From Micromonospora aurantiaca ATCC 27029 (GTDB lineage Bacteria; Actinomycetota; Actinomycetes; Mycobacteriales; Micromonosporaceae), in NCBI RefSeq assembly GCF_000145235.1, contig NC_014391.1, forward strand, positions 1,860,001 to 1,924,000: a stretch of DNA of 64,000 nucleotides, written 5' to 3'. The notes under the pieces are model-generated. The model was not told where the DNA came from. It saw only the letters and a list, made by a program, of their open reading frames with translations, and did not search any database. The translations under genes and the position numbers were made by a program. Shown piece by piece: positions 54,060-63,383 of the stretch (within the stretch, counting starts at the first letter, position 1; each line of letters begins with the position of its first letter).

Positions 54060-54895
54060 GTCCGGAACTCCCATGTCAGAGACGAATGTCGATGACGGGC
54101 CGAAGCGGCAGCCGGCACGCCTGACCGCCATTGCGCCACCCCGGCCTCACGGACCTCTGACAACGCAGGCTGGCCGACATGGACACCGGGTCGACGCCAT
54201 CAGTCGCCTCTCGCGACACCACCGCTCACTGACGATCGACGTCGACGTCCACCGTTCTGATACGCCACGCTGACCTGCGCGCTGACACGACCAGAGACGG
54301 ACGGACATGCTCCGCAGCCGCGGCCGGATGAGAGGACGCGCCACCGCGGCGCTGGCCCGACGACGCCTCCCAGCCCGTCTCACAGTGCCTGACAGCGAAC
54401 AGTGACAGACCGCGATCGGCTGGACGCCCCGCCGCCTGTCGGCGTCCACGGGGCGTGGGGTGCGCCGGCGTGCCGGCTGACAGCGTCCGTCCGCCGGGCC
54501 GTGACGGTCTGACGAGCCGCCGTCCGAATGACAGCTTCGGAGCCGGTGCCCTCGGTGGCGCCGCTGCTGTCCGGGGAAGTCGGACAGCGGTCTGACAATG
54601 CCGGCCAGCACTCCGTGTCATTGGCGTACGCCGCTGGTGTGGCCGAGGTGGCCGTGACACTGGGCGGCTGACAGAACTGGGTCGATCGTCGGCTCTGGCA
54701 GCCTCCCGATATTGATCCGACCCATGGAGTCGGCGCCCGCGTGAACATCCCGGAGCCCCAGGACAGCTAAGCGGACGGGAACCGGCTGTCAGAGATTCGT
54801 GAGATGACCGTGAGAGGGGCAGGTGTTCGCCACAGCTGACAAACACCGGTTTGAGGGTGTCAGCGCACCACGGCGCGGCGCGGAGCCGACACCAC
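54060..54895. promoter_or_regulatory. Non-coding regulatory/oriT-like region rich in TGACA boxes
   Basis: 836 bp without a supported gene. TGACA/TGTCA words recur: about 54,157, 54,282, 54,390, 54,403, 54,478, 54,530, 54,592, 54,669, 54,787 and 54,837. Copy B of the 42-bp element lies at the right end, 36 bp before the next gene. Such box clusters are typical of plasmid origin or transfer regions. Confidence 0.5.
54818..54859 (+). repeat. Conserved 42-bp element, copy B
   Basis: Partner of copy A at 52826-52867 (39/42). It ends 36 bp before the ATG at 54896 and contains a GGTGTT...AACACC dyad interrupted by CGCCACAGCTGACA, suggesting a protein-binding site or a core promoter. Confidence 0.85.
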
Positions 54896-55822
54896 ATGAG
54901 CGAGCACACGCCGCAGCACCACAATCCGCATCCCGATCCCACCGTCGACACCGGCCCGCTGGCCGAGGTCGACCCGACACCGACCGACCTGGTCGCCGGC
55001 GACCCGCCGGTACCGCTCACCGTCTGGCGCACCGCCCGCACCCCGGGCGACGCCAGCCGCAGCATCGGCACCCGACTGGCCGGCCGCCTCATCGCCGCCT
55101 ACAGCCGCCCCGGCGAGGCGGTCGTCGACATCACCGGCGACCACGCCCTCACCCAGGCCTGCGCTGCCGGGGCACGCCGTCACCGCCCCGCGTGGTTCAC
55201 CGACACGTCCAGCCTGATCATCGGCCCAGCCACCGTAGCCCCGTCCGCCGGCACCACCGGCGACGCGGAACCGGGGGAACAGGACGACCTGCCCGAGATG
55301 GGCGCCTGGTTCGGTGACGATCTCACCGACCCGCAACTGCACCCACCGACCGACACGGCGGCCGACCCGCCACCCGGCGGCTCCCTGCAGCAGGCGACCA
55401 GTCTCGTGGTCGCCTGCTGGCCCCTGCACGAGCACGCCGCCGCCAACCGGGTCCGGCTGGCGTGGCTGCTGACCGCCTGCGCCGCACTGCTGCAACCGGG
55501 CGGCTGCCTGATCCTCGTCGTCACCGTCCCGGCCGGCACCACCACCGGCCCGGAAGACTTCTCCGGCGTGGTCCAGGCCGCCGCCGGCGTTGGACTGGGC
55601 TACCTGCAGCACCTCGTCGCCGTCACCGCCGACACCGACGGCGACGCGTTCGTTTACCACGTCACCGACGAGGAACTGCTCACCCTCACCACCACCGACC
55701 AGCGGTGGCAGCTGGCGCACCTGCGAGTCCATGCGGACCTGATGGTCTTCAGCCAGGCCCAGAGCCAGCGCGACGCCCCGCGTCGACGGGGCGGGCGCGA
55801 GGGCGGTGGTGGCCGTGGCTAA
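54896..55822 (+). CDS. Rossmann-fold, methyltransferase-like hypothetical protein
   Basis: A 308-residue acidic protein. TPGDASRSIGTRLAGRLIAAYSRPGEAVVDI resembles the start of the adenine/cytosine methyltransferase target region with a degenerate SAM motif; ALLQPGGCLILVVT is a later strand of the same fold. The catalytic SPPY-type motif is not found, so it may be an inactive partner of the next gene, which overlaps it by 17 bp. Function uncertain. Confidence 0.6.
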   Translation: MSEHTPQHHNPHPDPTVDTGPLAEVDPTPTDLVAGDPPVPLTVWRTARTPGDASRSIGTRLAGRLIAAYSRPGEAVVDITGDHALTQACAAGARRHRPAWFTDTSSLIIGPATVAPSAGTTGDAEPGEQDDLPEMGAWFGDDLTDPQLHPPTDTAADPPPGGSLQQATSLVVACWPLHEHAAANRVRLAWLLTACAALLQPGGCLILVVTVPAGTTTGPEDFSGVVQAAAGVGLGYLQHLVAVTADTDGDAFVYHVTDEELLTLTTTDQRWQLAHLRVHADLMVFSQAQSQRDAPRRRGGREGGGGRG

Positions 55823-56807
55823 GCACCGCGCAGACACCGTCGGCGACCCCGACGAGCAGAGCACACCGACTGCCCCCTTCACCATCGACTCGATCGGAGG
55901 TCATCGGGCTGCTGCCGGCCCGGAGGGCCTGTCGGTGTGGGCGACCGCGCAGGCCACCGGCCCGGTCCAGCGCCGCGGCCGGTACGTCCGTGAGTCGGTG
56001 CAGCACCCGGCGCGGATGCTTCCCGCGATCGCCGCGCACGCCGTCACCGCCTACACCCAGCCGGGGGACTTGGTGCTGGACCCGATGTGTGGGATCGGCA
56101 CTACCCTGGTCGAGGCGATCCATTCCGGCCGCGACGCGATCGGCGTGGAGTACGAGTCCCGCTGGTCCGACATCGCCGACGCCAACATCAAGCACGCCCA
56201 CACTCAGGGTGCGACCGGCCGGGCCGGCGTCATCCGTGGCGACGCCACCCGCATCCTGTCGCTCGTACCCGGGGCCCTGACCGGGCAGGTCGCCCTCGTG
56301 GTGACCTCTCCGCCGTATGGGCCGACCGTGCACGGCCTGGTGCGGCCCGGCGCCGACGGGGTGGCGAAGTTCGACAACGCCTACAACGACGGCACCGACA
56401 AGGGCAACCTCGCCTACCGCGACCTCACCGGGCTCGCCGACGGGTTCGCGCAGATCCTCGCCGGCTGCCACACTCTCCTACGCCCCGGTGGGGTCGTCGT
56501 GGTGACCGCTCGGCCGTGGCGCAAGCACGGCGAACTGGTCGACCTGCCGTCGGCCGTCATCGGCGCCGGCATCCGGGCCGGTCTCACCCCCGTCGACCGG
56601 TGCGTGGCGCTGCTCGCCGCCGTCCGCGACGGCGGTCTCGTGGCCCGGCCGTCGTTCTTCCAACTCCAGGCCGTCCGTAAGGCGCGGGCCGCCGGCACCC
56701 CCATGCACCTGATCGCGCACGAGGATGTCCTCGTGTTCATCAAGAGCCAGAGTTCCGGAAGTTCCCGCGAACCCAAGTGTTCTCACGGGGAACCCAAGGC
56801 GCGGTAG
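55806..56807 (+). CDS. N4-cytosine/N6-adenine DNA methyltransferase
   Basis: A 333-residue beta-class DNA methyltransferase. The catalytic motif TSPPYG (about residues 163-168), the SAM motif LDPMCGIGTTL (about 91-101) and LRPGGVVVVTARPW are all present. SPPY usually means N4-cytosine methylation. GTG 55806 overlaps the upstream gene, giving coupled translation. No restriction endonuclease gene is seen beside it, so it is likely a solitary modification enzyme that protects the element or tunes host genes. Confidence 0.88.
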   Translation: MVAVAKHRADTVGDPDEQSTPTAPFTIDSIGGHRAAAGPEGLSVWATAQATGPVQRRGRYVRESVQHPARMLPAIAAHAVTAYTQPGDLVLDPMCGIGTTLVEAIHSGRDAIGVEYESRWSDIADANIKHAHTQGATGRAGVIRGDATRILSLVPGALTGQVALVVTSPPYGPTVHGLVRPGADGVAKFDNAYNDGTDKGNLAYRDLTGLADGFAQILAGCHTLLRPGGVVVVTARPWRKHGELVDLPSAVIGAGIRAGLTPVDRCVALLAAVRDGGLVARPSFFQLQAVRKARAAGTPMHLIAHEDVLVFIKSQSSGSSREPKCSHGEPKAR

Positions 56808-57027
56808 CGGGCTGCCTCATTCCTGTGCTGCCGCCCCGTGCGGCGCTGGGCGGGTCGGTCCGCCGCCCGTGGTCGAGACGTCACGGTGGGTGGGCTGACT
56901 CGTTTCCGTGCTGTCGCCCTGGGGGCTGACGAGGGTCTTGTCATGTCGTCCGCCGCCGTGTCGATCTGCCGGCGTGACGTAGTTGAAGCTTGGTCCCTAT
57001 CTCCCGATTGAGGCACGTCCGCCGGGT

Positions 57028-57570
57028 TTAGCCGCGGCGCCGCGGTCCCCACCAGGGCAGGATCGGAGGAAGATCACGCAGCGGGTTCTTGGGAGGCTTG
57101 GGCATCGGCGATTCGTCATCGTCGCCGTCCCACCGTCGACCGTACTGATCGGGCAGGTTCCCCCAGCCCCAGTACGGCGTCGGCTCCGTCGGGACGAAGC
57201 CGAGCTGTTCCAGCGGATCGATCCGCTGTTCATCGACCGTGCACAGGTGCGCCCAGTCGTCACCCATGTCGAAGACGTAAGCGAGCTGTTCACCTGGGGT
57301 GAGCCGGCTCAGCTTGGTCTTGTCGCTGTCGACAGCACCGTCCGGGGCCTCTTCCCGGACCTGGAACGAGCAGACCGGTGTCTCGTCGGCAAGGGTGAAC
57401 AGGCGCAGGTGTGCCAGGTCCCATCGGCCGAAAGCGTCATCGATCGCCGCGCCGAACTGCTCAAACGTATGCGTCCGCGCCGCCGCGAAGATCCGCCCTG
57501 GGCGAGGCCAGAAGTCCTCGCCACGGCCGGACACCAACTCAACCCGGATCGACAACCACGTCCGCGCCAC
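57028..57570 (-). CDS. Plasmid pRiA4b ORF-3-like protein
   Basis: A 180-residue protein, GTG start after GGAGG. The strand pair WLSIRVELVSGRGEDFWPRPGR followed by ARTHTFEQFGAAIDDAFGRWD and LRLFTLADETP, then DMGDDWAHLCTV, matches the pRiA4b ORF-3 fold found on plasmids and insertion elements. No known activity. It lies opposite to its neighbours, directly next to the dcm remnant, and may have arrived by insertion into it. Confidence 0.8.
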   Translation of the reverse strand: MARTWLSIRVELVSGRGEDFWPRPGRIFAAARTHTFEQFGAAIDDAFGRWDLAHLRLFTLADETPVCSFQVREEAPDGAVDSDKTKLSRLTPGEQLAYVFDMGDDWAHLCTVDEQRIDPLEQLGFVPTEPTPYWGWGNLPDQYGRRWDGDDDESPMPKPPKNPLRDLPPILPWWGPRRRG

Positions 57571-57729
57571 CGCACCGCCTCCGTCACCAGCTGCGCAAAG
57601 AACGCTACCGGCGGCACCTCCCTCGGAGGCCGCCGGGGGCCAGAAGCCCAAGCTTGACATTGGAGCGACAAGACATCTCCAAGGCCGGCAGACGCGCCGC
57701 CATTAGCGGTGTCCATAGCAATCTGTCGA

Positions 57730-58425
57730 CAAGCGCCACCCACGCTGTTCGCGATCTTCGACCGCCCCTCGTGTTCGTGGAAGACGTCGCCGCCTCCGCG
57801 CACGCGGACTCGACGTCGTTCACGCTGACCTGGCCACGCTCGGGTACGAAACGAGCCGGCTATGCCTGTGCATCCGACGCCCGCACCGACGGGACCAGCT
57901 GATCCTGCTCGCCACCGGCGGCGGGGGAGCAGGTACTCGCGCTGCCCACCCTCTGCGCCCGCGAGGGTAAAGGACCCGAGCACCCATCACGGCTGCTCGA
58001 CATCACCGAACCCCCACGGCACCCGCCACCTCCCACCAACCCGATTTGCCAGCGACAGCAGAACCAGCGGCCACCGAGTCGGCCCCGACTTCCGCCCAAC
58101 CCTGTCCGGGGTCCTGCTGCCTAGACCCCGCGCCTCCTGATGCCAGAGGCCCCGGCCACCACCGCACCGGCGGATCTGGCCTGCGCACCACCGTCGCTCA
58201 CCCCACCACCACGCTCGGCGCACCCCGCATCCATCCAACCCGGACAAGGCGGCCAACCCGTCCTGGCCCCACCGTTCGTGGCATGGCTCATGGGCCTGCC
58301 CGACCCCTCGGTCACCCGGCGTTCGCCCTGCCTCGCACCGTCGCGCTACGGGTTCTCAGAAACGGTGTCGTCCCCGCCCAAGCAGCCGCCGCGTCCGCCC
58401 TCCTGCTGTGCCGTCACCACTGACC
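57730..58425 (+). pseudogene. Remnant of a C5-cytosine DNA methyltransferase (dcm)
   Basis: Pieces in changing frames: RDLRPPLVFVEDVAA and LATLGYETSRLCLC near the left, RPHRRDQLILLATGG, then LAPPFVAWLMGLPDP and ALPRTVALRVLRNGVVPAQAAAASALL at the right end. These are successive motifs of Dcm enzymes (RPPxVFVENV, HRRDRLxLLAT, FVEWMMGLP, ALGNGVVPxQA). The SAM motif I and the PCQ loop region are missing. At least three frameshifts show decay. Integrative elements often carry dcm just before the excisionase gene. Confidence 0.75.
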
Positions 58426-58503
58426 ACCCGCGGGCTCTTCACGGGCCGACCAGACATCCGCCCGCGAAGAGCACGCCCCACCCGCGCCTGCGAGGAGCTC
58501 ACC

Positions 58504-58806
58504 GTGCGCGACAACCCGCCCCGCCCCCGACGACGCCCACCGCCGCCACCCACACCCGTCCGCGCGACGGGGCACCACGACGAGCAGGAACCGCGCCTCT
58601 ACACACCAGCCGAAGCCGCAGCGCTGCTGCGCATCCCGGAATCCTGGCTACGCCGCCGCGCCGGGCGCCGCCAGATCCCCTGCACCTTCCTCGGCAAGCA
58701 CCTGCGCTTCTCCGCCGCCGACCTCGCCGCCCTCATCGCCGCCTCCGCAGAACCGGCCACCGGCCGCCGCACCCACCGACGCCGCCACCCGCCGACGCCG
58801 ACTTGA
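58504..58806 (+). CDS. Excisionase-like helix-turn-helix protein
   Basis: A 100-residue basic protein, GTG start with GAGGAG 7 nt upstream. The core RLYTPAEAAALLRIPESWLRRRAGRRQIPCTFLGKHLRFSAADLAALI is the MerR/excisionase-type winged HTH in which K/H-RF reads DNA. It lies 63 bp before the integrase gene in the same direction and should guide excision. Confidence 0.87.
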   Translation: MRDNPPRPRRRPPPPPTPVRATGHHDEQEPRLYTPAEAAALLRIPESWLRRRAGRRQIPCTFLGKHLRFSAADLAALIAASAEPATGRRTHRRRHPPTPT

Positions 58807-58869
58807 TCCGACCCGCGAAGTCACGCGTCCATCACCGACGCACCGCACCCGCACCGAATGGAGTAACCC

Positions 58870-60006
58870 ATGGCTTGGGTGGAACAACGCGGCATGAAGT
58901 TCCGCGTCCGCCTCCGCATGACCGACGGCACCGTCACCACAGACTCCACCCATGACCGGCGCGCCGACGCCGTCATTCGCGCCAAAGAGATCGACGTCGA
59001 AGTCGCCCGCGACACCTTCATCGACCCTCGCGGCGGACGGATCCCCCTCGCCGAATGGGTGCCCATCTGGGAGTCCACCCACCAGGCGTCTCCCGCGACC
59101 TGGGCCGCCTACCGCAGCCACCTGCGGCTGCACATCCTGCCCACCCTCGGCCCGCTACCCCTGGTCGACATCCGCCGCCAACACATCAAGACCCTCGCCG
59201 TCGCCCTCGGCAAACGCCTCGCACCCCGATCCGTCGCCGACGTGATCATGGTCCTGTCGATGGTCCTACAAGAAGCCGTAGAAGACCGCCGGATCCCCTT
59301 CAACCCCTGCCGAGGAATCCGCATCCCCAAAGGCATCCGCGCCGAGCGGCCCCACGCCACCGCCGAACAAGTCGCCGCCATCGTCGCCCGCCAAGCCCGA
59401 CCCTCCGACGGCCTGATGGTCCTCACCGCCGCCTACACCGGCATGCGCTGGGGCGAACTCGCCGGCCTGCACCGAGACAACCTCGACCTCACCCTCGGTA
59501 GCATCTACGTCCACCCCGACACCGGCGCCCTACACGAAGTCGAAGGCAAGCTGTACCTCGGCCCACCCAAGACAAACGACTCCGTCCGCCACATCCGCCT
59601 ACCCCGCTTCCTCACCAATCTCCTTGCCACCCACCTCGCCGAACATCTCCACGACACCGTCTTCCCGGGCGCCCGCGGCTACCACCAACGTCGCTCCAAC
59701 TTCAACCGCCGCGCGTGGACCCCCGCCCTCACCGGCGGCCCCCAGCGAGACATTCCGCCGATCCTTCCCGGGATGCACTTTCACGACCTGCGCCACACCC
59801 ACAAGACCTGGCTGATCGAAGACGGCATCCCCGAGATCGCCCAGGCCCGACGGCTCGGCCACCGCCTCGCCGGCGTCAGAGGCATCTACAGCCACGTCAC
59901 CGAACCCATGATCACCAACCTTGTTGATGCGCTGCAGCGACGCTGGGAGACAACCCATCCCGACCGCCCCAACAGCACGCTGCGGCATCTGCGACCCGTC
60001 GCTTGA
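58870..60006 (+). CDS. Tyrosine-type site-specific integrase
   Basis: A 378-residue tyrosine recombinase. After an N-terminal arm-binding region and a SAM-like core-binding domain (WAAYRSHLRLHILPTLG), the catalytic domain has R in YTGMRWGELAGL, a lysine in the GPPKTND turn, HDLRHTHKTWL (HxxR), LGHRLAGV (second H) and the nucleophile in YSHVTEPM. All key residues are present, so it should be active. It and the excisionase end the conjugative element on the right; the attachment site is expected close by. Confidence 0.93.
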   Translation: MAWVEQRGMKFRVRLRMTDGTVTTDSTHDRRADAVIRAKEIDVEVARDTFIDPRGGRIPLAEWVPIWESTHQASPATWAAYRSHLRLHILPTLGPLPLVDIRRQHIKTLAVALGKRLAPRSVADVIMVLSMVLQEAVEDRRIPFNPCRGIRIPKGIRAERPHATAEQVAAIVARQARPSDGLMVLTAAYTGMRWGELAGLHRDNLDLTLGSIYVHPDTGALHEVEGKLYLGPPKTNDSVRHIRLPRFLTNLLATHLAEHLHDTVFPGARGYHQRRSNFNRRAWTPALTGGPQRDIPPILPGMHFHDLRHTHKTWLIEDGIPEIAQARRLGHRLAGVRGIYSHVTEPMITNLVDALQRRWETTHPDRPNSTLRHLRPVA

Positions 60007-60480
60007 TCAGGCTGCTGAGGTGCGCATAGGTGTCCAGCCGTTAGGGGCCACATCATCTCGCCCAGGGCTGGACATGGGCGAGCACTGTTTGAGCGGGGGG
60101 TGTTGTGCCGAGCATTCGCGGGCACTTGCACCGCTGCGGAGAGCATCTGAGACTCCGCCGTCAAGCCTGGTTCGCGCAGCTCAGCGCCGACGGCTGGACC
60201 CTCCTTGAGCCGTACGTGTTCGACGAGCGGCGCCACATGCCCGGCGATGTGGCCGCCACCGTCGGCACGTTCCGACCGACCCGCACCAGCTGACCGGCCA
60301 CACCCACGGTCACCTAGCTGACAACGGGCAGGTCAACACCCACTTTCGGACCATCATCGATACGACATGTCACGTGGGGAGACAGTCTTAACCAACCCGT
60401 AGCAAGCGCAGCAGCCGCACGACGTCTACGGCCAGCCGCCCGTCCAGCACCAGCTGGCCGAGTGGCCGCCGGCCGCCGCT
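60007..60480 (+). other. Region after the integrase, probable attachment-site zone
   Basis: 474 bp. A 62-codon plus-strand frame at 60105-60293 (GTG after GGGGGG) is possible but unrecognised. No tRNA, no clear repeat of a sequence elsewhere in the window was found that could be the other attachment site. Confidence 0.4.
60031..60074 (+). terminator. Inverted repeat after the integrase gene
   Basis: TGTCCAGCC (60031-60039) and GGCTGGACA (60066-60074) pair perfectly across a 26-nt loop, 25 bp beyond the integrase stop. May be a terminator or part of the attachment region; no tRNA-like structure is seen. Confidence 0.45.
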
Positions 60481-60918
60481 GGGATGACGCCGTCGGCACC
60501 GCCGGCCGCGCCCAGCCGCAAGCCGCTGATCGCCGCCGCCGCAGCCTCGCTGTGCTCTTGCTCGCCGTCGGCGGCTACGGCCTGTACGACCGGTTCATCC
60601 GCGAGGACACCGGTGTCGTCGTCTGCAAGGCCATGCGCGCGAGGAAAGAAGGCCGACGGCAGCGCTATGGACAGCGGCGATGACAAGCTCATCGAAGCCG
60701 AGTACCGGCAGGCCCGCAGTGTGTTCGAGAACTCCCGCCACGACGACATCCGCGCGCACGGCATGGCGCTGATGGACCTCGCCTGGCAGATGTCGCAGAT
60801 CCCGAATGGGCAGGAGATGGGCGCGCTGGCGTTCATTGGCCCGATGACGACGCACATCTCGGGCCTGCAGACAGCGTGCGCGAATCAGGGCGTCATCGTC
60901 ACCCTGGACATCGAGTAA
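60481..60918 (+). pseudogene. Frame-disrupted membrane protein gene
   Basis: An N-terminal Pro-rich part (MTPSAPPAAPSRKPLI) and a C-terminal part (DDKLIEAEYRQARSVFENSRHDDIRAHGM...) are in one frame, but between about 60545 and 60640 the sensible protein (LAVLLLAVGGYGLYDRFI membrane helix, then GVVVCKAMR) is in another frame. A pair of compensating indels explains this. The gene encoded a small one-helix membrane protein; a sequencing error is possible. Confidence 0.5.
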
Positions 60919-61086
60919 CCGCACACCAGTGAAGCCCTCATCCAAGGCGGGTAAAGGCTCCGTCGTCCACCAGGATCCTTCGCTGACCATGTGGCGATAG
61001 CTTCTGGGATGACCGGAAGCCGGGACCCTTCATGGTGATCTTTCGGGATATCGTGCGCCCGTAGACGTGAGACGAGGGAGTGACGC

Positions 61087-61695
61087 ATGCGTACACGGCA
61101 AACCGACGCCGCACCGCGCCGAGCGAGTGTCGCGCTAGCCCTCGCCGGCCTGCTCGTGGCGAGCGGCTGCTCACAACCCGCCTACGACGCCGAGCGGAAG
61201 ACGGAAGCGCGGTCGGCGTCGCCCTCACCGACCGCGGCCATGCGTCTCGAAAAACCGGAGAGGTTGGTGAGCGGCTGGCCCGAATCGAAGAGCCAGACGT
61301 TGCGCGAACAAGCCCAGCAAAGCATGGGCGGGCTCAAAGAACTCCTCGACGGTGAGCCAACTAGCGCGGTCGCAGCGGCCTACACCAATGCAGATGAGCA
61401 GTACAGCGCCCTGGCCAGCGGAGTGTCCGGAAAGGTAACAGACCCGAAGGCAACCCTCGACAGACTCTTCGCGACCCTGCCGAGGCTGTCCGGTGTCAAG
61501 CCGACCCGGCCGGGGCCAATGGGCGGCGACGCCCGCTGCGGCAAGGGTGAAACCCAGGGCGTCAACGTCGAGGTCTGTGCGTGGGCTGACAACCACAGCG
61601 TCGGCATGGTGGCCTTCCTCGGTTTCCCATCTACCGGTAGCGCGGCCAGCATGTTCGTGCAGACGCGTTCCCAACTGGAGCGCCCGGCCACCTGA
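61087..61695 (+). CDS. Putative lipoprotein
   Basis: A 202-residue protein. The signal peptide ends in LLVASGC, a lipobox giving a lipid-modified Cys near residue 28. The rest has no recognised domain; two cysteines (near 151 and 162) may form a disulfide. GAGGGAG stands before the ATG. Anchored outside the membrane; role unknown. Confidence 0.8.
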   Translation: MRTRQTDAAPRRASVALALAGLLVASGCSQPAYDAERKTEARSASPSPTAAMRLEKPERLVSGWPESKSQTLREQAQQSMGGLKELLDGEPTSAVAAAYTNADEQYSALASGVSGKVTDPKATLDRLFATLPRLSGVKPTRPGPMGGDARCGKGETQGVNVEVCAWADNHSVGMVAFLGFPSTGSAASMFVQTRSQLERPAT

Positions 61696-61988
61696 GGACC
61701 CGCCCCGTTGAACGCCGGGTTCTCATGGGAGCAGTCATGACGACACGAGAACGACCAGCTGCGATACTCGGTCGATGGCGGACCTGGGCCCGGCATGACC
61801 TGGGACCTCAGCGACGACGAAGTGGCCGCCGATGGTGGCGTCCTGGGTCATCCGGTGACGTAGGTCCACGCCCACCTATCAAGCCGACGTCGCTCCGTGG
61901 CGCAGGTTGCACGTTCGAGCCGAGTCCGCCAGCGATTAAGCCCAGGGCGTGAAGGTTCCGCGGTGCAGGACACGGCACGGCCGTGTGG

Positions 61989-62369
61989 TCAGGACCAGGG
62001 TTCTTCGCCTAGCAGGTCACGGCACGCTGTCTTCAGCTTCTGTTGAGCTTCGGTGACCCGGGCCTCGGCCTGTGTCATGTCTGCTTTGCCCTTGCTGCCT
62101 ACGTCCAGGTCGCCGGCCTCCTGCACGGCCAGCACCAACTCCTTGCCGGCGGCGTTTATCGCGGGGTCTGTCGAGCGAGCAGCCCGGGTCGCGACACTGC
62201 CATTCAGGATCCAGCCATGGTCATTCTCCTTCAACCGTTGCGCCAGCAAGATGCAGCCGCTGCGGCTGTACTGGTCAGGGCTGGGACGGCTTGCCTCCGG
62301 CTTGTCGTCGCTGCAGGCGGAGAGAAAGAGGACGGCACCTAGCAGGCCCGCGGCGAGGAGTCGCTTCAC
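61989..62369 (-). CDS. Putative small lipoprotein
   Basis: A 126-residue protein, GTG start. Signal peptide with lipobox LSAC (Cys near residue 19). The mature part is helical and charged (EARVTEAQQKLKTACRDLL), possibly a coiled coil. No known family. Confidence 0.75.
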   Translation of the reverse strand: MKRLLAAGLLGAVLFLSACSDDKPEASRPSPDQYSRSGCILLAQRLKENDHGWILNGSVATRAARSTDPAINAAGKELVLAVQEAGDLDVGSKGKADMTQAEARVTEAQQKLKTACRDLLGEEPWS

Positions 62370-62741
62370 CGGCGGAGCTTATCCCAGTGATCATGAGCCA
62401 GTGCTCCGCGATGGATGGGCAAGCCTCATGGCTGCTCGCCCAGCGCCGCGCCGGGGCAAACTTGCATCGACGTGCGGCTCTAGATCCGCCATGGTGGAGT
62501 TGGTAGGATTCGGGCAGTTGAGACCCGAGTCCCACCAGCAGCCATCTGACCAGGGTCTCCTGCGCGGTGTGACCACTTTGGAAATACCGAAGTATCAGCG
62601 CGCGCGGCTGGGGTCCGCGGCTGGCAGTTTGCGCTCACGCCGGGGCGGATGCCGACGGACTGGCCGTCTGGTATGACACCAGAGTTGGCCCTGCACGTGC
62701 TGGCCGTCAACGGTGCCGTCGGCTGGTCATATCCTCGCTAG
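62370..62741. other. Intergenic region
   Basis: 372 bp between a minus-strand lipoprotein gene and a plus-strand gene. No supported gene or clear regulatory repeat. Confidence 0.4.
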
Positions 62742-63194
62742 ATGAGGGACGAGGAGACCGCGGAGCTTGTCATCGATCGCCTGCTCCGAGCGTTGGCGGC
62801 GCAACTTCACACGTCGGGGAGTCCGTCCCTGGCGGCCGGTGCGGTCGAGGCGCTCGCCGACTTGAGCGGAGCCCAGGCCGATGTCGTCTTCGGCCAGGCG
62901 GGTCATCTGGTGCACTACGGCGCGGACACCGAACCGCTGAAGGCTCTGATCGGTGCGATCACGGCCGTCCAACGCGATGAGGCTCCGGCAGATGCCGTGG
63001 TCAAGCCGGGTGACGAGGTGCGACTCGTGGGCGAGGTGCCAGAGAGCCTTGCCGACTATGACGAGACGTGGCTCCGCGAGACTACGTTCGTCGTCCGCTA
63101 CGTCGGTAGGGACGCGATGGTCGGCCTGCAGCCGGACCTGATCGAGGATTACGTGATCGCGACGGTGCCGGCCGCCGGCGTGCAGCCTTTGTGA
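62742..63194 (+). CDS. Hypothetical protein
   Basis: A 150-residue protein starting MRDEETAELVIDRLLRALA. Helical N-terminal half and a beta-rich C-terminal half (VKPGDEVRLVGEVP, TTFVVRYVGRDAMVGL). No motif recognised. GC-rich codons support coding. Confidence 0.6.
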   Translation: MRDEETAELVIDRLLRALAAQLHTSGSPSLAAGAVEALADLSGAQADVVFGQAGHLVHYGADTEPLKALIGAITAVQRDEAPADAVVKPGDEVRLVGEVPESLADYDETWLRETTFVVRYVGRDAMVGLQPDLIEDYVIATVPAAGVQPL

Positions 63195-63383
63195 AGGGAG
63201 AGCATTCCGTAGCATCGCCGTATCCTCACCGGGACGGCTGTCGTCCATGCGCCCGGTGATACTTCGGCGACAACCTTGATGCCGGACACGCCGACGACGG
63301 CGACGTATGCCGGCTCATGCCTCAGACGACGCGCTACGCAGTGCCGCCACAATCCGATCGAGCGTGCTCTCGGTCGCACCGAG

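Noticed and set aside
62480..62540. A tRNA-like stretch with GAGTCCCACCA
   Set aside because: No anticodon arm or T-loop consensus (GTTCGAATC) could be folded; treated as chance.
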